DNA of 64,000 nucleotides, taken from Agaricicola taiwanensis. Its GTDB lineage: Bacteria; Pseudomonadota; Alphaproteobacteria; Rhizobiales; Methylopilaceae. The DNA is taken from positions 682,001 through 746,000 of the forward strand of contig NZ_BMCP01000001.1 in assembly GCF_014635245.1 (NCBI RefSeq), written 5' to 3'. Both the position numbers and the translations under genes were made by a program. Shown here one piece after another: positions 52,215-61,213 of the stretch; within the stretch, counting starts at the first letter, position 1, and each line of letters opens with the position of its first letter. The notes beneath the pieces were generated by a model, which saw only the letters and a list, made by a program, of their open reading frames with translations, ran no database searches and was not told the DNA's origin.

Positions 52215-53341
52215 TTTTCGACCTCGTTGAGTGCCAGTTCGCGGGTGGCGCGGCTCGCGCCGTAGCCTTCCAGTATCGAGAAGAGCTCATCGACCCTGTG
52301 GCGGCAGGTGTGCCTGGCGCGGATGGTCTCAAGACCGGATGCGGCCAGCGCTGAGGCTTGAGCCGGATCGTTGAGAAGGTCGCGGAGCCGGGAGGTCATT
52401 TCCGCGCCGTCCCGCACAAAAAGGAAATCCTGTCCCGGCCGGAACAGCATTTCGCTGTCGCTCCAGGGCGCCGAGATCAGAGGGATGCCGCAGGCCAGGG
52501 CCTCGAACATGCGGATCGTGGGGATGCCCGGGAGGGCTTCCACATAGGGACGCCGGGGGATGTGCATCGTCACGCGATGCCTGGCAAAGGCCTCCGGCAC
52601 GTCCGCATTGGCGATCCAGCCGCCATAGGAGAGGCCCGCCTCGCGAAGCGCCCGCAAGGCGGCAGCGGGGTAGCGCACGCCGCGCACGGTCGCCGACAGA
52701 CCAAGCGCGTGCGAGGGCTCGATCAGGAAACTCTGTATCTCCGCCGTTCGCTCGTCATCTCCCCAATTGCCGATCCAGACCAGATCGCCGGTCTTCCCAA
52801 TTTCTGGATGTGGCTTGAACAGGCGATCGTCCGCGGCCTCATGCCAGGTGAAAACCTGTCGGCCCCAACCAGCCCTGAGATAGCGCTGGCGCAGGGTTTC
52901 GCCGAAGGCGAGGATGCCGTCATAATCCCGCAGCATCAGATCAGCGATATCTTCCTCGGCGGAGACGGCCCGGTGGTGAGTGTCGTGAAACAGGAGAGTG
53001 AAACGGCCACCCTGGCGCCGCGCGCGTCCGATGCGCGCCACCAAGGCGGGATCGGTCCACTCGTGGACGATGACCACATCGGCACCATTCAGCGCCTCTT
53101 CATGATCAAAGCCCGGCCCATAGGCTCGCGATGAGAGTTCCGGAAAATCACGGCGGAACCGCTCGACGGCCGATCGGCCCTGATCCTTCAGAAGATTGTC
53201 ACGGCTCCAGGCGTTTTCGGGCTCCAGGGCTTTGGCGTCGTGACCGCGGGCTTTCAGCTCGCGCATGATTCCGCGCAGGAAGTGCGCGTTGCCATGGTTC
53301 CAATCTGAAATTAGCGAGTGAGTGTAGAGAAGAAAACGCAT
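52211..53341 (-). CDS. CgeB-like glycosyltransferase, copy 1
   Basis: Protein of 376 residues, first of the three. It opens RFLLYTHSLISDWNHGNAHFLRGIMRELKARGHD and has GIPTIRMFEALACGIPLISAPWSDSEMLF in the C-terminal half. It is the most diverged copy, with N-H instead of G-N in the front loop. It starts 2 bases after the stop of the GT4-type gene and overlaps copy 2 by 4 bases, so all four transferases and the two upstream epimerases lie in one operon. Confidence 0.83.
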   Translation of the reverse strand: MRFLLYTHSLISDWNHGNAHFLRGIMRELKARGHDAKALEPENAWSRDNLLKDQGRSAVERFRRDFPELSSRAYGPGFDHEEALNGADVVIVHEWTDPALVARIGRARRQGGRFTLLFHDTHHRAVSAEEDIADLMLRDYDGILAFGETLRQRYLRAGWGRQVFTWHEAADDRLFKPHPEIGKTGDLVWIGNWGDDERTAEIQSFLIEPSHALGLSATVRGVRYPAAALRALREAGLSYGGWIANADVPEAFARHRVTMHIPRRPYVEALPGIPTIRMFEALACGIPLISAPWSDSEMLFRPGQDFLFVRDGAEMTSRLRDLLNDPAQASALAASGLETIRARHTCRHRVDELFSILEGYGASRATRELALNEVEK

Positions 53342-53343
53342 GT

Positions 53344-54504
53344 TCAGATCGCGGTTGCAAGTTGCGGTGAATGGCTCATGACGTGCCGGTAGAGATCCAG
53401 ATAGCTCCGGGTTTGGGCCTCGGTGGAAAAGCGTTGAGATCGCGCGCGGGCGGAACGGCCGAGTGCCTGCCGTCGCTCCGGATCCGCCACGAGAGTGTTG
53501 ATGGCCGAGGCAAAGCTGTCCGGGTCGCGCGGGTCTGCGAAAAGGGCGACGTCACGCCAGAGCTCGCGGTAGGTGGGGATGTCGGCCAGCACCAGTGCCG
53601 CTTCCGCACGCGCCGCTTCGAGGGCGGCAAGGCCGAAGGGCTCATAGATGGATGGCGAAACGAAAATGCCCGCGCTGGCCACCCGCTGTCGAACCTCCTC
53701 GCTGGCGATTTCGCCCGGCGAATGGGCATGGGCGAGGGAGATGGCCTGGCCGTTGGGACCAACGGTTGGGCCGGCCATGACGACGGGCCATAGGCTCTTG
53801 GAAGCCGCTTGGTCGAGCACCAAACCGTTCTTGCTGTCGTCCCACCAGCGGGCGGCCGCGAAGACGATCTCCTTCTTGGCCGCAGGGCTTGCCGGCTCGC
53901 GCACGGCGTTGGGTATCACCGTGAGATTGTTGATCACGCCATAACAGGCCGACAGGAGATCGGCATGCGCTTGGCTCGGAGCGACAACCGCGTCCGCGGT
54001 GTCGAAGCCCGCGCGGTTGCAAGCCTTCTGCCAGGACCAATAGTCCGGCAGATCGCTCTGCCGGACGGCCTTGAACCAGGTCACCACGCAGGAATGCGAG
54101 ACCACCACCACCGGCACCGAGGCTTGGAGGCGGTAGCCCTGCGATGGCAGGTTCAGGTGCACCAGATCGATGTCGTGGTCTTCGATGAGGCCCTGAAGGA
54201 GATGCGGCACATCGGTCAACTCGGCGGCCCCCGTGACCATCCAGTCGAGCGGTGCCTTGAGCCAGACCAATGTCCCGATTGTCCGCGCCTCCTCGGCATG
54301 CCCGGGGGAGGGCAGCGGTCCAAAGCCTGCGAAGACCACCTCGACACCGGCCTGCTTCAGGCCTGTGCCGAGATCCATGGCATAGCGCCAGACACCGCCG
54401 ATGGCGTCCAGCGTCATGAGCACCCTTTCCGGCCGCGCCCCCGTTCCGAGATCTTGGCGAAGCCGGCCTTTGATCGGGAAAGCAGGGGGAACGGCCGTCA
54501 TCAT
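53344..54504 (-). CDS. glycosyltransferase family 4-type protein
   Basis: Transferase of 386 residues from the ATG at 54504 (GGAGGG 7 bases upstream); the frame reaches 54564 but that part overlaps the fusion gene. The GT4/GT-B features are LDAIGGVWRYAMDLGTGLKQAGVEVVF at the front and IFVSPSIYEPFGLAALEAARAEAALVLADIPTYRELW in the donor-binding half, including the E-x7-E type retaining motif. It overlaps the hydrolase-epimerase fusion stop by 4 bases. Likely adds a hexose or deoxyhexose to the glycan. Confidence 0.9.
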   Translation of the reverse strand: MMTAVPPAFPIKGRLRQDLGTGARPERVLMTLDAIGGVWRYAMDLGTGLKQAGVEVVFAGFGPLPSPGHAEEARTIGTLVWLKAPLDWMVTGAAELTDVPHLLQGLIEDHDIDLVHLNLPSQGYRLQASVPVVVVSHSCVVTWFKAVRQSDLPDYWSWQKACNRAGFDTADAVVAPSQAHADLLSACYGVINNLTVIPNAVREPASPAAKKEIVFAAARWWDDSKNGLVLDQAASKSLWPVVMAGPTVGPNGQAISLAHAHSPGEIASEEVRQRVASAGIFVSPSIYEPFGLAALEAARAEAALVLADIPTYRELWRDVALFADPRDPDSFASAINTLVADPERRQALGRSARARSQRFSTEAQTRSYLDLYRHVMSHSPQLATAI

Positions 54505-56531
54505 GCGGGTACCCTCCGTGGTTCCGGGGCTAAGGCACCCAGGCCACGCTGCTCGCGCAGCCATGAGCCAAGGTCCCTGACACCATCGCGCCAGGAAATC
54601 TCAGCGCGCCAACCGATGGCGGCTTCCAGCTTCCGCGTGTCGGCAATGAAGTAGAACTGATCCCCCTGGCGCCATTCACTGAAGGAGACCGAAGGTTCAC
54701 GGCCCGCGATTTGTCGGATTTCCTCAAGAACCGCGCGCAGGCTGACCGCGTTCCGCGGACCGCCGCCGAGATTGAAGGCCTGGCCTTTGACGGAAGTGAT
54801 GGCGTTCAAGAGGCCGCGGTAGGCCGCGACAGCATCGGAGACATGCAGGATGTCGCGCACCTGCTTGCCATCGCCGTAGATGGAGATGGGCTCACCTTTG
54901 AGAGCGCGGATGAGGAAATGCGCTACCCATCCCTGATCCTCGGTGCCGAACTGCCGAGGCCCATAGATGCAGCTCATGCGCAGCACGGCGGTCGGCAGCC
55001 CATAGGAACTGGCGTAATCCAGTACATATTGATCGGCGACGCCCTTGGAGCAGCCGTAGGGCGTGCAGAAGTCGAGATTGCGGGCCTCGCTGATGCCATG
55101 GGGGCGGATGTTCTGGTCCGCGGGCATATAACGGTCGTCCAACTCGACCATCTCGATGTCTTCGAGGCTGCCATAGACCTTGTTGGTGCTGGCAAAGATC
55201 ACCGGCGCGGATTTACCCGCCTTGCGGACCGCTTCCAGCACGTTGACGGTGCCGCGCGCATTGACCTCGAAATCCTCCATGGGATTGGTGAGGCTCGTCG
55301 TCACCGCCGTCTGCGCGGCGAGATGGAACACCGCCCTGGCATCGGCAAAGACCGGAGCAACCGCCACATAATCCCGGATATCGGCCAGGACGGGATGAAC
55401 ACGATCGCCGAAGCGGTCGGATAGCCAGGCAAGATTTTGGTCGACGCCCGGACGGCTCAGATTGTCGAGGACGATGACGTCCTCGCCGTCCGCCAGAAAA
55501 CTTTCAGCGAGATTGGAGCCGATGAAGCCACTTCCACCCACGATAACGATAGGTTCCGCTTTGACCGAAACGGCAGGCGCCGCAAGACCCGCGACCTCGC
55601 TGATTTTGGCGAGCCCGCCGCTGGTGAGGAGGCGTGCCAGAAGCTTTGGTTCACCCGCCGCGGTCACGGCACCGAGGTGATAGTGCCGGGGATCGAACCA
55701 CAGCCCTTCCTGGACAGGAACATCGCTCGGGACGTCGCGCCAGCTGTACCAGTAGATCCGGTCCGCCGGTACATTGAGCGCCTGCCAGAACTTTCGGACC
55801 TGCTCCACCTCGTCATTCCGCCAGGTGGAGTAACCTGTTTCGGTGACCCAGATTTCGGCATCCTTGTTGTAGCGGTCAAGAATGGCGCGCATTTCACCGA
55901 GGTGAGCATCCCAGCCGCTCCAGCTGCCGGCCTCGCTGTCCCAGGTGCCGGGAAAGCCGTGGAAGCCGACGGCGGCCACCACCTCGAGAACACCCCGCTC
56001 GCCCATGAGGTTGAGCCAGGAGGGGTCGAAGGGGCAGGGCCCACCAAGGACGGCGCGCCAGCCCCGCTGCTTGGCCCAATAGGCGGCACCGCCGATCATT
56101 TCGGAGAAGAGTTGATAATCCCGATCCTGGCGCCAATCCCAGTCGAGAAGATTGTTCGGCTCGTTCCAGAGCTCGATGTCGCGGAAGTGCTTGCCATAGC
56201 GCGTCAGCACATGGTCCACGAAATCTGCATAGTCCTTGAGCTCGCGCGGTGCGCCATTGCACTGGCCCGTGCGCGACAGCGAAGGCGGCGTGTAATGGAC
56301 ACAAGGCAAGACGTCGATCTGGCTGCCGAGCTTTGGCATGAGCCAGTCGAACCATTTCTCTCCGCCCGGCGCGAGATATTCGGCCCATGACAGATGGGTG
56401 CGCAGGTAAGACGCTCCCGAGGCGACCACATCCGACAGCACCTGTTCCGTCCGCTCATATTCTCCGGGCCGAAACCAGTCGACGAAACCAAATCCGCGCC
56501 GATTCTCCGAGAAACGAGCAGGACCGTTCAT
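54501..56531 (-). CDS. fusion: clan GH-A glycoside hydrolase domain + SDR sugar epimerase
   Basis: A 676-residue two-domain protein. Residues about 10-300 form a clan GH-A barrel of the GH39/GH5 kind: acid/base E124 in LWNEPN and nucleophile E231 in WVTETGYS, with the usual R43-T-H early strand. No signal peptide is seen, so it acts in the cytoplasm. After a linker (about 300-325) comes an extended SDR: PIVIVGGSGFIGSN at 327-340, serine-bearing FASTNKVYG near 447, YGCSK at 492-496 and CIYGPRQFGTEDQGWVAHF, resembling CDP-paratose/tyvelose 2-epimerases. A hydrolase joined to a nucleotide-sugar enzyme is rare. Its ATG abuts the upstream epimerase stop (TGATG). Confidence 0.87.
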   Translation of the reverse strand: MNGPARFSENRRGFGFVDWFRPGEYERTEQVLSDVVASGASYLRTHLSWAEYLAPGGEKWFDWLMPKLGSQIDVLPCVHYTPPSLSRTGQCNGAPRELKDYADFVDHVLTRYGKHFRDIELWNEPNNLLDWDWRQDRDYQLFSEMIGGAAYWAKQRGWRAVLGGPCPFDPSWLNLMGERGVLEVVAAVGFHGFPGTWDSEAGSWSGWDAHLGEMRAILDRYNKDAEIWVTETGYSTWRNDEVEQVRKFWQALNVPADRIYWYSWRDVPSDVPVQEGLWFDPRHYHLGAVTAAGEPKLLARLLTSGGLAKISEVAGLAAPAVSVKAEPIVIVGGSGFIGSNLAESFLADGEDVIVLDNLSRPGVDQNLAWLSDRFGDRVHPVLADIRDYVAVAPVFADARAVFHLAAQTAVTTSLTNPMEDFEVNARGTVNVLEAVRKAGKSAPVIFASTNKVYGSLEDIEMVELDDRYMPADQNIRPHGISEARNLDFCTPYGCSKGVADQYVLDYASSYGLPTAVLRMSCIYGPRQFGTEDQGWVAHFLIRALKGEPISIYGDGKQVRDILHVSDAVAAYRGLLNAITSVKGQAFNLGGGPRNAVSLRAVLEEIRQIAGREPSVSFSEWRQGDQFYFIADTRKLEAAIGWRAEISWRDGVRDLGSWLREQRGLGALAPEPRRVPA

Positions 56532-57637
56532 CAGGATACGAGCCCCCGATCTTCCAGATGGCGCTTCATCTCAGCGCCGCGATCGACGGCGCCGACCTGC
56601 CGCACCCATTCAGCGAGTTCCCCGAGCGAGTCCTCCAGCCGATGTTGCGGCTCGAAACCCAGGAGATCCCGCGCCTTGGAGATATCCGCGAAGCAATTGC
56701 GGATGTCACCGGAACGCGCCTTGCCCATGATGTCCGGTGCGATCTCCGGAACCCCCATGGCCTCCGCGAGCATCGTCGCGACCTGGGTGATGGTGTAGGC
56801 GCGACCGCTGCCCACATTGATGACATGTCCGGGCGCGCGCGGTTGCTCCATCGCGAGCCGGAAAGCGCGGGCGACATCGCGCACGTGAACGAAGTCGCGG
56901 CGCTGCTCGCCATCTTCAAAGATCATGGGAGGCTGATTGTTCGCCAGTCGCGACGCGAAATTCGCGAGAACGCCCGTGTAGGGATTGGAGAGGGCCTGAC
57001 CTGGACCGAACACGTTGAAGAGCCGCAGCGCCACGGTTTCGACACCATAGGCCTCGCCAAAGATGAGCACGGCTCGCTCCTGCACATATTTGGTCAGGGC
57101 ATAGATCGACGCGAGGTCGACAACTTTTTCCTCATCCGTCGCGACGGGCGTCAGAGGCTCTCCATTCTCGTCGACGAGATTCCAGAGCGCCGACTTGATC
57201 CGAGATTGCTGGCGGCGGGCATTGCTGACCCGGGTGCCATCGCCCTTGGTGTAAAGCCCCTCTCCGTAAACGCTCATGGAGGATGCGACCACCAGGCGCG
57301 GGACCGGCTGTTTGATTAGCGCCTCCAGAAGGACAGCCGTGGCGAGATCATTGCCGCCGACATAGCGCGTAATCTCATACATGGACTGACCGACGCCCAC
57401 TTCGGCGGCAAGATGGAACACGCCGTCGACACCTTCGATCGCCTGCGCCACGAGATCCGCGTCGCGCACGTCGCCTTGCAGGAACTCGGCACCATCAGGA
57501 ACATCAAGCGTGCTGTCGGAATGCACCTGCTCCACGAGAGAATCCAGGATCCGAACCTGGTGACTATGGTCGAGGAGCTCGCGCGCGACATACCGGCCGA
57601 TGAAGCCACAACCGCCGGTGATCAGATAGGTGCTCAA
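56531..57637 (-). CDS. NAD-dependent sugar epimerase/dehydratase (extended SDR)
   Basis: SDR of 368 residues. The start is a TTG at 57637 (GGGGGAT a few bases upstream) immediately before the Rossmann strand STYLITGGCGFIGRYVARELL; the longer frame to 57979 is antisense to the DUF1003 gene and unlikely. The serine motif is ASSMSVYGEG, catalytic YALTK near 185, then NVFGPGQALSNPYTGVLANF. The latter fits epimerases acting at C4 of UDP- or CDP-sugars (GalE/WbpP-like). It heads the minus-strand glycan operon and overlaps the fusion gene by one base. Confidence 0.87.
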   Translation of the reverse strand: MSTYLITGGCGFIGRYVARELLDHSHQVRILDSLVEQVHSDSTLDVPDGAEFLQGDVRDADLVAQAIEGVDGVFHLAAEVGVGQSMYEITRYVGGNDLATAVLLEALIKQPVPRLVVASSMSVYGEGLYTKGDGTRVSNARRQQSRIKSALWNLVDENGEPLTPVATDEEKVVDLASIYALTKYVQERAVLIFGEAYGVETVALRLFNVFGPGQALSNPYTGVLANFASRLANNQPPMIFEDGEQRRDFVHVRDVARAFRLAMEQPRAPGHVINVGSGRAYTITQVATMLAEAMGVPEIAPDIMGKARSGDIRNCFADISKARDLLGFEPQHRLEDSLGELAEWVRQVGAVDRGAEMKRHLEDRGLVS

Positions 57638-57805
57638 TGGATCCCCCTGATAGACTGCCGTTCCCTGTATGGGTGAGGTAGGAGGAAGTCGCTGCACGGG
57701 GATTCGGTTCCACCTGCTGCTGCGGAAAAATCGAGCGGCAGGGGCACTGCGAAGGCGTCGAACCAAAGCAGACTTTCGGCGTTGGGAGCCAGCGGAGGAA
57801 GCCCC

Positions 57806-58348
57806 ATGCGCAATCGCAACAAGGGGGAACGGCGAAACATTCTCGGTCCCGTTCTCGAGCAGAACATCGAAGCACTCATGAAGCGGCGCGAGAAGGAGGC
57901 TGCCGAGGCCTCGCTGCAGGAGCGCATCGCCGAGGCGATCACAAGCTTTACCGGAAGTATGCCCTTCGTCTATCTCCACCTCGCCTTCTTCGGCTTCTGG
58001 ATCATCGCCAACCTAGGCCGGATCCCCGGTGTGTCCCCATGGGATCCCTCCATGGTCGTTCTGGCCATGATCGCGTCCGTGGAAGCGATCTTTCTGTCGA
58101 CCTTCGTCCTGATCAGCCAGAACCGGATGGCAGCGGCGGATGACAAACGCGCCGATCTCAATCTGCAGATTTCGCTGCTGGATGAGCATGAGACCACCAG
58201 GCTGATCGCCATGATGTCCGCGATCGCCGATAAGCTTGGCGTCGAGACGGAAGCCGATCCGGAATTGGATGAACTGAAGAAGGACGTGGCGCCGGAAGCG
58301 GTCCTCGATGAGATCGAGGAGCATACCGGGAGCGGGAGCAGTCGCTGA
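57806..58348 (+). CDS. DUF1003 membrane protein
   Basis: A 180-residue protein from the ATG at 57806 (GGAGGAAG upstream), of the DUF1003 family. Two membrane segments (MPFVYLHLAFFGFWIIANL and MVVLAMIASVEAIFLSTFVLIS, about 52-107) are joined by a short loop with PWDPS. The N-terminal region is basic and helical (MKRREKEAAEASLQERIAEAI), and the tail is acidic. The function is unknown; members are often near ion-transport or envelope genes. It diverges from the epimerase operon across a 168-base gap. Confidence 0.82.
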   Translation: MRNRNKGERRNILGPVLEQNIEALMKRREKEAAEASLQERIAEAITSFTGSMPFVYLHLAFFGFWIIANLGRIPGVSPWDPSMVVLAMIASVEAIFLSTFVLISQNRMAAADDKRADLNLQISLLDEHETTRLIAMMSAIADKLGVETEADPELDELKKDVAPEAVLDEIEEHTGSGSSR

Positions 58349-58438
58349 GAAGAGCCTTAGAATTTTTTCGCCAGGCGAGACTTGCGCCGTCGCAGCCCTA
58401 AAACATCTCCCCAAGGGGCAATCACAGAAGGATGATCC

Positions 58439-59440
58439 GTGTATAGCGATGAGAAGAGCGGCGGAGGCCAAGCATTGGACGTGATGCGGGCGGCAGTTGT
58501 CACAGGCCCTGGCGAAATCCGGATTGAGGAGTATTCCCTGCCGGAACCCGGCGTAGGAGAGGTGCGGATAAGGCTTGAGGGGTGCGGCGTCTGTGCCTCC
58601 AACCTGACACCCTGGTCCGGCCCGGATTGGATGACGTTCCCCACGGCTCCGGGCGATCTCGGCCATGAAGGCTGGGGTTTCGTCGACGCCGTGGGTGAGG
58701 GTGTCACCACTCTCTCCGTTGGAGACCGGGTCGCGGCGCTATCCTACAAAAGCTATGCCACCCATGACATCGCCGCGGCTGACGCCGTCGTTCCCCTGCC
58801 GCCTGAACTGGCGGGGCAGCCCTTCCCCGGAGAGCCGCTCGGCTGCGCCATGAACATCTTCCGGCGCAGCGAGATCGTTGCCGGTCAGACGGTGGCCATC
58901 ATCGGCATCGGCTTTCTCGGCGCCATCCTGACGAGGCTGGCAAGCAACGCGGGGGCACGTGTCATCGCCATCTCGCGGCGGCCCTTCTCTCTCGGTGTCG
59001 CCCGCCGGATGGGCGCCACCGAGACCATCCCCATGGAAGATCACAACGGCATCATCGAGCGGGTGAAGGAACTGACCGGCGGCGCCTTCTGTGACCGGGT
59101 GGTCGAGGCGGTCGGCAAGCAGTGGCCGCTTGATCTTGCCGGCGAGCTGACACGCGAGCGCGGAAAGCTGATCGTTGCCGGCTATCATCAGGACGGGGCC
59201 CGGCAGGTCAACATGTGGCTCTGGAACTGGCGGGGCATCGACGTCATCAACGCTCATGAACGAGATCCCAGGATCTACATTCAGGGCATCCGCGAGGCGG
59301 TTGATGCGGTGGCCTCCGGAGCACTCGACCCCTCATCGCTGTACACCCATCGGTTTCCGCTGGAGCGCCTGGATGACGCGCTGAACGCCACCCGTGACCG
59401 CCCCGACGGATTCCTCAAGGCCCTGGTGACATACGAATGA
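58439..59440 (+). CDS. zinc-type alcohol dehydrogenase (MDR superfamily)
   Basis: Medium-chain dehydrogenase of 333 residues from the GTG at 58439; TTG at 58475 (GGAGG 7 bases ahead) and ATG at 58484 (the conserved MRAAVVTGPGEIRIEEYSLPEPG start) are shorter options. Catalytic zinc ligands are likely the cysteine in GCGVCASN and the histidine in GHEGWG. There is no structural-zinc cysteine quartet. The Rossmann site is VAIIGIGFLGAILTRLASNAG. It overlaps the Gfo/Idh gene by 4 bases; the pair is typical of inositol- or sugar-type oxidation/reduction steps. Confidence 0.82.
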   Translation: MYSDEKSGGGQALDVMRAAVVTGPGEIRIEEYSLPEPGVGEVRIRLEGCGVCASNLTPWSGPDWMTFPTAPGDLGHEGWGFVDAVGEGVTTLSVGDRVAALSYKSYATHDIAAADAVVPLPPELAGQPFPGEPLGCAMNIFRRSEIVAGQTVAIIGIGFLGAILTRLASNAGARVIAISRRPFSLGVARRMGATETIPMEDHNGIIERVKELTGGAFCDRVVEAVGKQWPLDLAGELTRERGKLIVAGYHQDGARQVNMWLWNWRGIDVINAHERDPRIYIQGIREAVDAVASGALDPSSLYTHRFPLERLDDALNATRDRPDGFLKALVTYE

Positions 59441-60504
59441 GCAACATCTCCGCGAAAGAAACCTCCTCCACGCGCGCCGCCCGTTCTCGGGTGGGTTTCC
59501 TCGGCGTCGGCTGGATCGGACGGCACCGGATGCAGGCCATCGTCGACACGGACACTGTCGATGTGGTGGCCATCGCCGATGCTTCTCCAGAGATGGCGCA
59601 GGAGGCAGCGAAGCTTGCGTCTGGCGCGGTGCTGGTTTCCTCTCTGGACGAAATGCTCGCCGCGGGTGTCGATGGCGTGGTGATTGCCACGCCGAGCGCG
59701 ATGCATGCCGAACAGTCCATCAAGGTTCTGGACGCGGGTGCCGCCGTCTTCTGCCAGAAGCCCCTTGGACGGACCGCGGCCGAAGTGACCTCTGTGGTGG
59801 AGGCAGCGCGGCGGGCGGACCGCCTTCTTGACGTCGATCTGTCTTACCGTTTCACGGAAGGCATGCAGGAGATCCGTAAGCTCGTTCAGTCGGAGGAACT
59901 TGGCCGGCTTTATGCCGTGGACCTCGTGTTCCACAACGCCTATGGCCCCGACAAAGACTGGTTCTACGATCCGCTTCGCGCGGGAGGCGGCTGCGTCATG
60001 GATCTCGGCGTCCACCTGGTGGACCTTGCCCTCTGGGCTCTCGATTTCCCTGCGGTCGAGACGGTGTCGGGCTCGCTTTTTGCCGGTGGCCAGCCGCTCG
60101 CGGATGAAACCAAGCAGGTGGAAGATTATGCGGTCGCGACCATTGCGCTGAAAAGCGGCACCGTCATCCGCCTGACCTGTTCCTGGCGCCTCCATGCCGG
60201 CGCAGATGCGGTCATTTCGGCCACCTTCTATGGCACGCAAGGTGGAGCTGCTCTTCGTAACGTAAACGGTTCATTTTACGACTTCACCGCCGAACGCTAT
60301 CGCGGCACGGCATCGGACACATTGACCGCTCCGCCGGACGCCTGGGGCGGGAGGGCTGCCGCGGACTGGGCGCGGCGTCTCGCGCAAGGCGAGGGGTTTA
60401 ACCCGGAGGCGGAGAAGCTGGTGGACGTCGCCAGGGTTCTCGACGGCATTTATGGACGCGCCCCTGAGCAGATCCAGCAGGCGCCAGGCCGGACCGCGGC
60501 CTGA
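59437..60504 (+). CDS. Gfo/Idh/MocA family oxidoreductase
   Basis: NAD(P)-dependent sugar oxidoreductase of 355 residues. The N-terminal dinucleotide site is VGFLGVGWIGRHRMQAIVD near residue 17; the active-site lysine stretch is FCQKPLGRT near 107, with Q replacing the usual E of EKP; GGGCVMDLGVHLVDLALWAL follows near 185 with the catalytic histidine. It overlaps the zinc dehydrogenase by 4 bases. The two enzymes probably finish or recycle a sugar precursor for the glycan operon on the other strand. Confidence 0.88.
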   Translation: MSNISAKETSSTRAARSRVGFLGVGWIGRHRMQAIVDTDTVDVVAIADASPEMAQEAAKLASGAVLVSSLDEMLAAGVDGVVIATPSAMHAEQSIKVLDAGAAVFCQKPLGRTAAEVTSVVEAARRADRLLDVDLSYRFTEGMQEIRKLVQSEELGRLYAVDLVFHNAYGPDKDWFYDPLRAGGGCVMDLGVHLVDLALWALDFPAVETVSGSLFAGGQPLADETKQVEDYAVATIALKSGTVIRLTCSWRLHAGADAVISATFYGTQGGAALRNVNGSFYDFTAERYRGTASDTLTAPPDAWGGRAAADWARRLAQGEGFNPEAEKLVDVARVLDGIYGRAPEQIQQAPGRTAA

Positions 60505-60805
60505 AGCTTGCAAGAAGAGTCACGCCGACCCGATCCTCCAGGGCTGGAAACAGCAGCCGGAACGCCGAGCCTTAGCGGGTTGGCTTTCAACCAGCATGCC
60601 CCGGCCAGTCTGGACGCGATCGGGTCAAGGCGACACCTGACTTGAATCCGCCGGCACTGCTTCCGCCATTCCGGAAGAATTGGTTCGGGTTCCATCGATG
60701 CGATTAACCGAACAGCTTCTATCCGGAAAGTTAGGCGGCGAAAGAATTGTGCCTGGCGTGCAGCTATGCTCTACTACAACCAGTAACCCTGCCAAGGAGA
60801 CATCC
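60505..60805. other. 301-base intergenic region without a recognised gene
   Basis: No open frame with a convincing ribosome site. A weak promoter candidate, TTGTGC (60747-60752) with TCTACT 17 bases on, lies about 30 bases before the SH3-protein gene. A small GGTTG-N5-CAACC stem is near 60580. Confidence 0.4.
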
Positions 60806-61213
60806 ATGCGGCCCTCACGCTTGGTGCGTTGTCTGATCGGCGGCGCCTTTCTGGCCGTTCTCTCTTATCCTTTATCCGCCCTGGCGGCGGATGCCTTCAC
60901 CACCGGCAACGTCAATATGCGCACCGGTCCCGGCACAAGTTATCCCCGCATTGCCACACTCGATGCTGGAACCGGCGTCAACGTCGCGCGCTGCGCCGGC
61001 TCGTGGTGCCGTGTCCGCGTGGGACGCCTCAGCGGTTGGGTTTCGTCTGGCTATTTGCAAGGATTGTCGCGCCCACCTGTCGTGGTTCGGCCTCCGGTTA
61101 TCGTCCGCCCGCCTGTGGTGGTCCGGCCGCCGCATTATCGGCCGCGCCCGCCGCATCACAGGCCACGTCCGCGACCTGACTGCCGCATCGCGCCGGGGTA
61201 TCCCTGCCGGTGA
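60806..61213 (+). CDS. secreted SH3 domain protein with proline-rich repeats
   Basis: A 135-residue exported protein, ATG at 60806 with AAGGAGA 5 bases upstream. Signal peptide to about residue 28 (LIGGAFLAVLSYPLSALAA). Then an SH3b (bacterial SH3) domain, about 28-85, with VNMRTGPGTSYP and the later SGWVSSGYLQ; two cysteines (CAGSWC) could pair. The tail from about 88 consists of roughly five short copies of V-V-x-RPP followed by RPRPPHHRPRP. The SH3 domain usually binds peptidoglycan and the tail is probably an extended linker. It is monocistronic. Confidence 0.87.
   Translation: MRPSRLVRCLIGGAFLAVLSYPLSALAADAFTTGNVNMRTGPGTSYPRIATLDAGTGVNVARCAGSWCRVRVGRLSGWVSSGYLQGLSRPPVVVRPPVIVRPPVVVRPPHYRPRPPHHRPRPRPDCRIAPGYPCR

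Noticed and set aside
56531..57979. Long N-terminal form (482 residues) of the epimerase
   Set aside because: The first 114 codons lie opposite the DUF1003 gene and have no SDR features; the TTG at 57637 has a ribosome site and directly precedes the NAD-binding strand.
61076..61190. Short tandem repeats that could suggest a CRISPR or minisatellite array
   Set aside because: They are the in-frame V-x-RPP repeats of the SH3 protein tail, only about 15-20 bases each and with no spacers.
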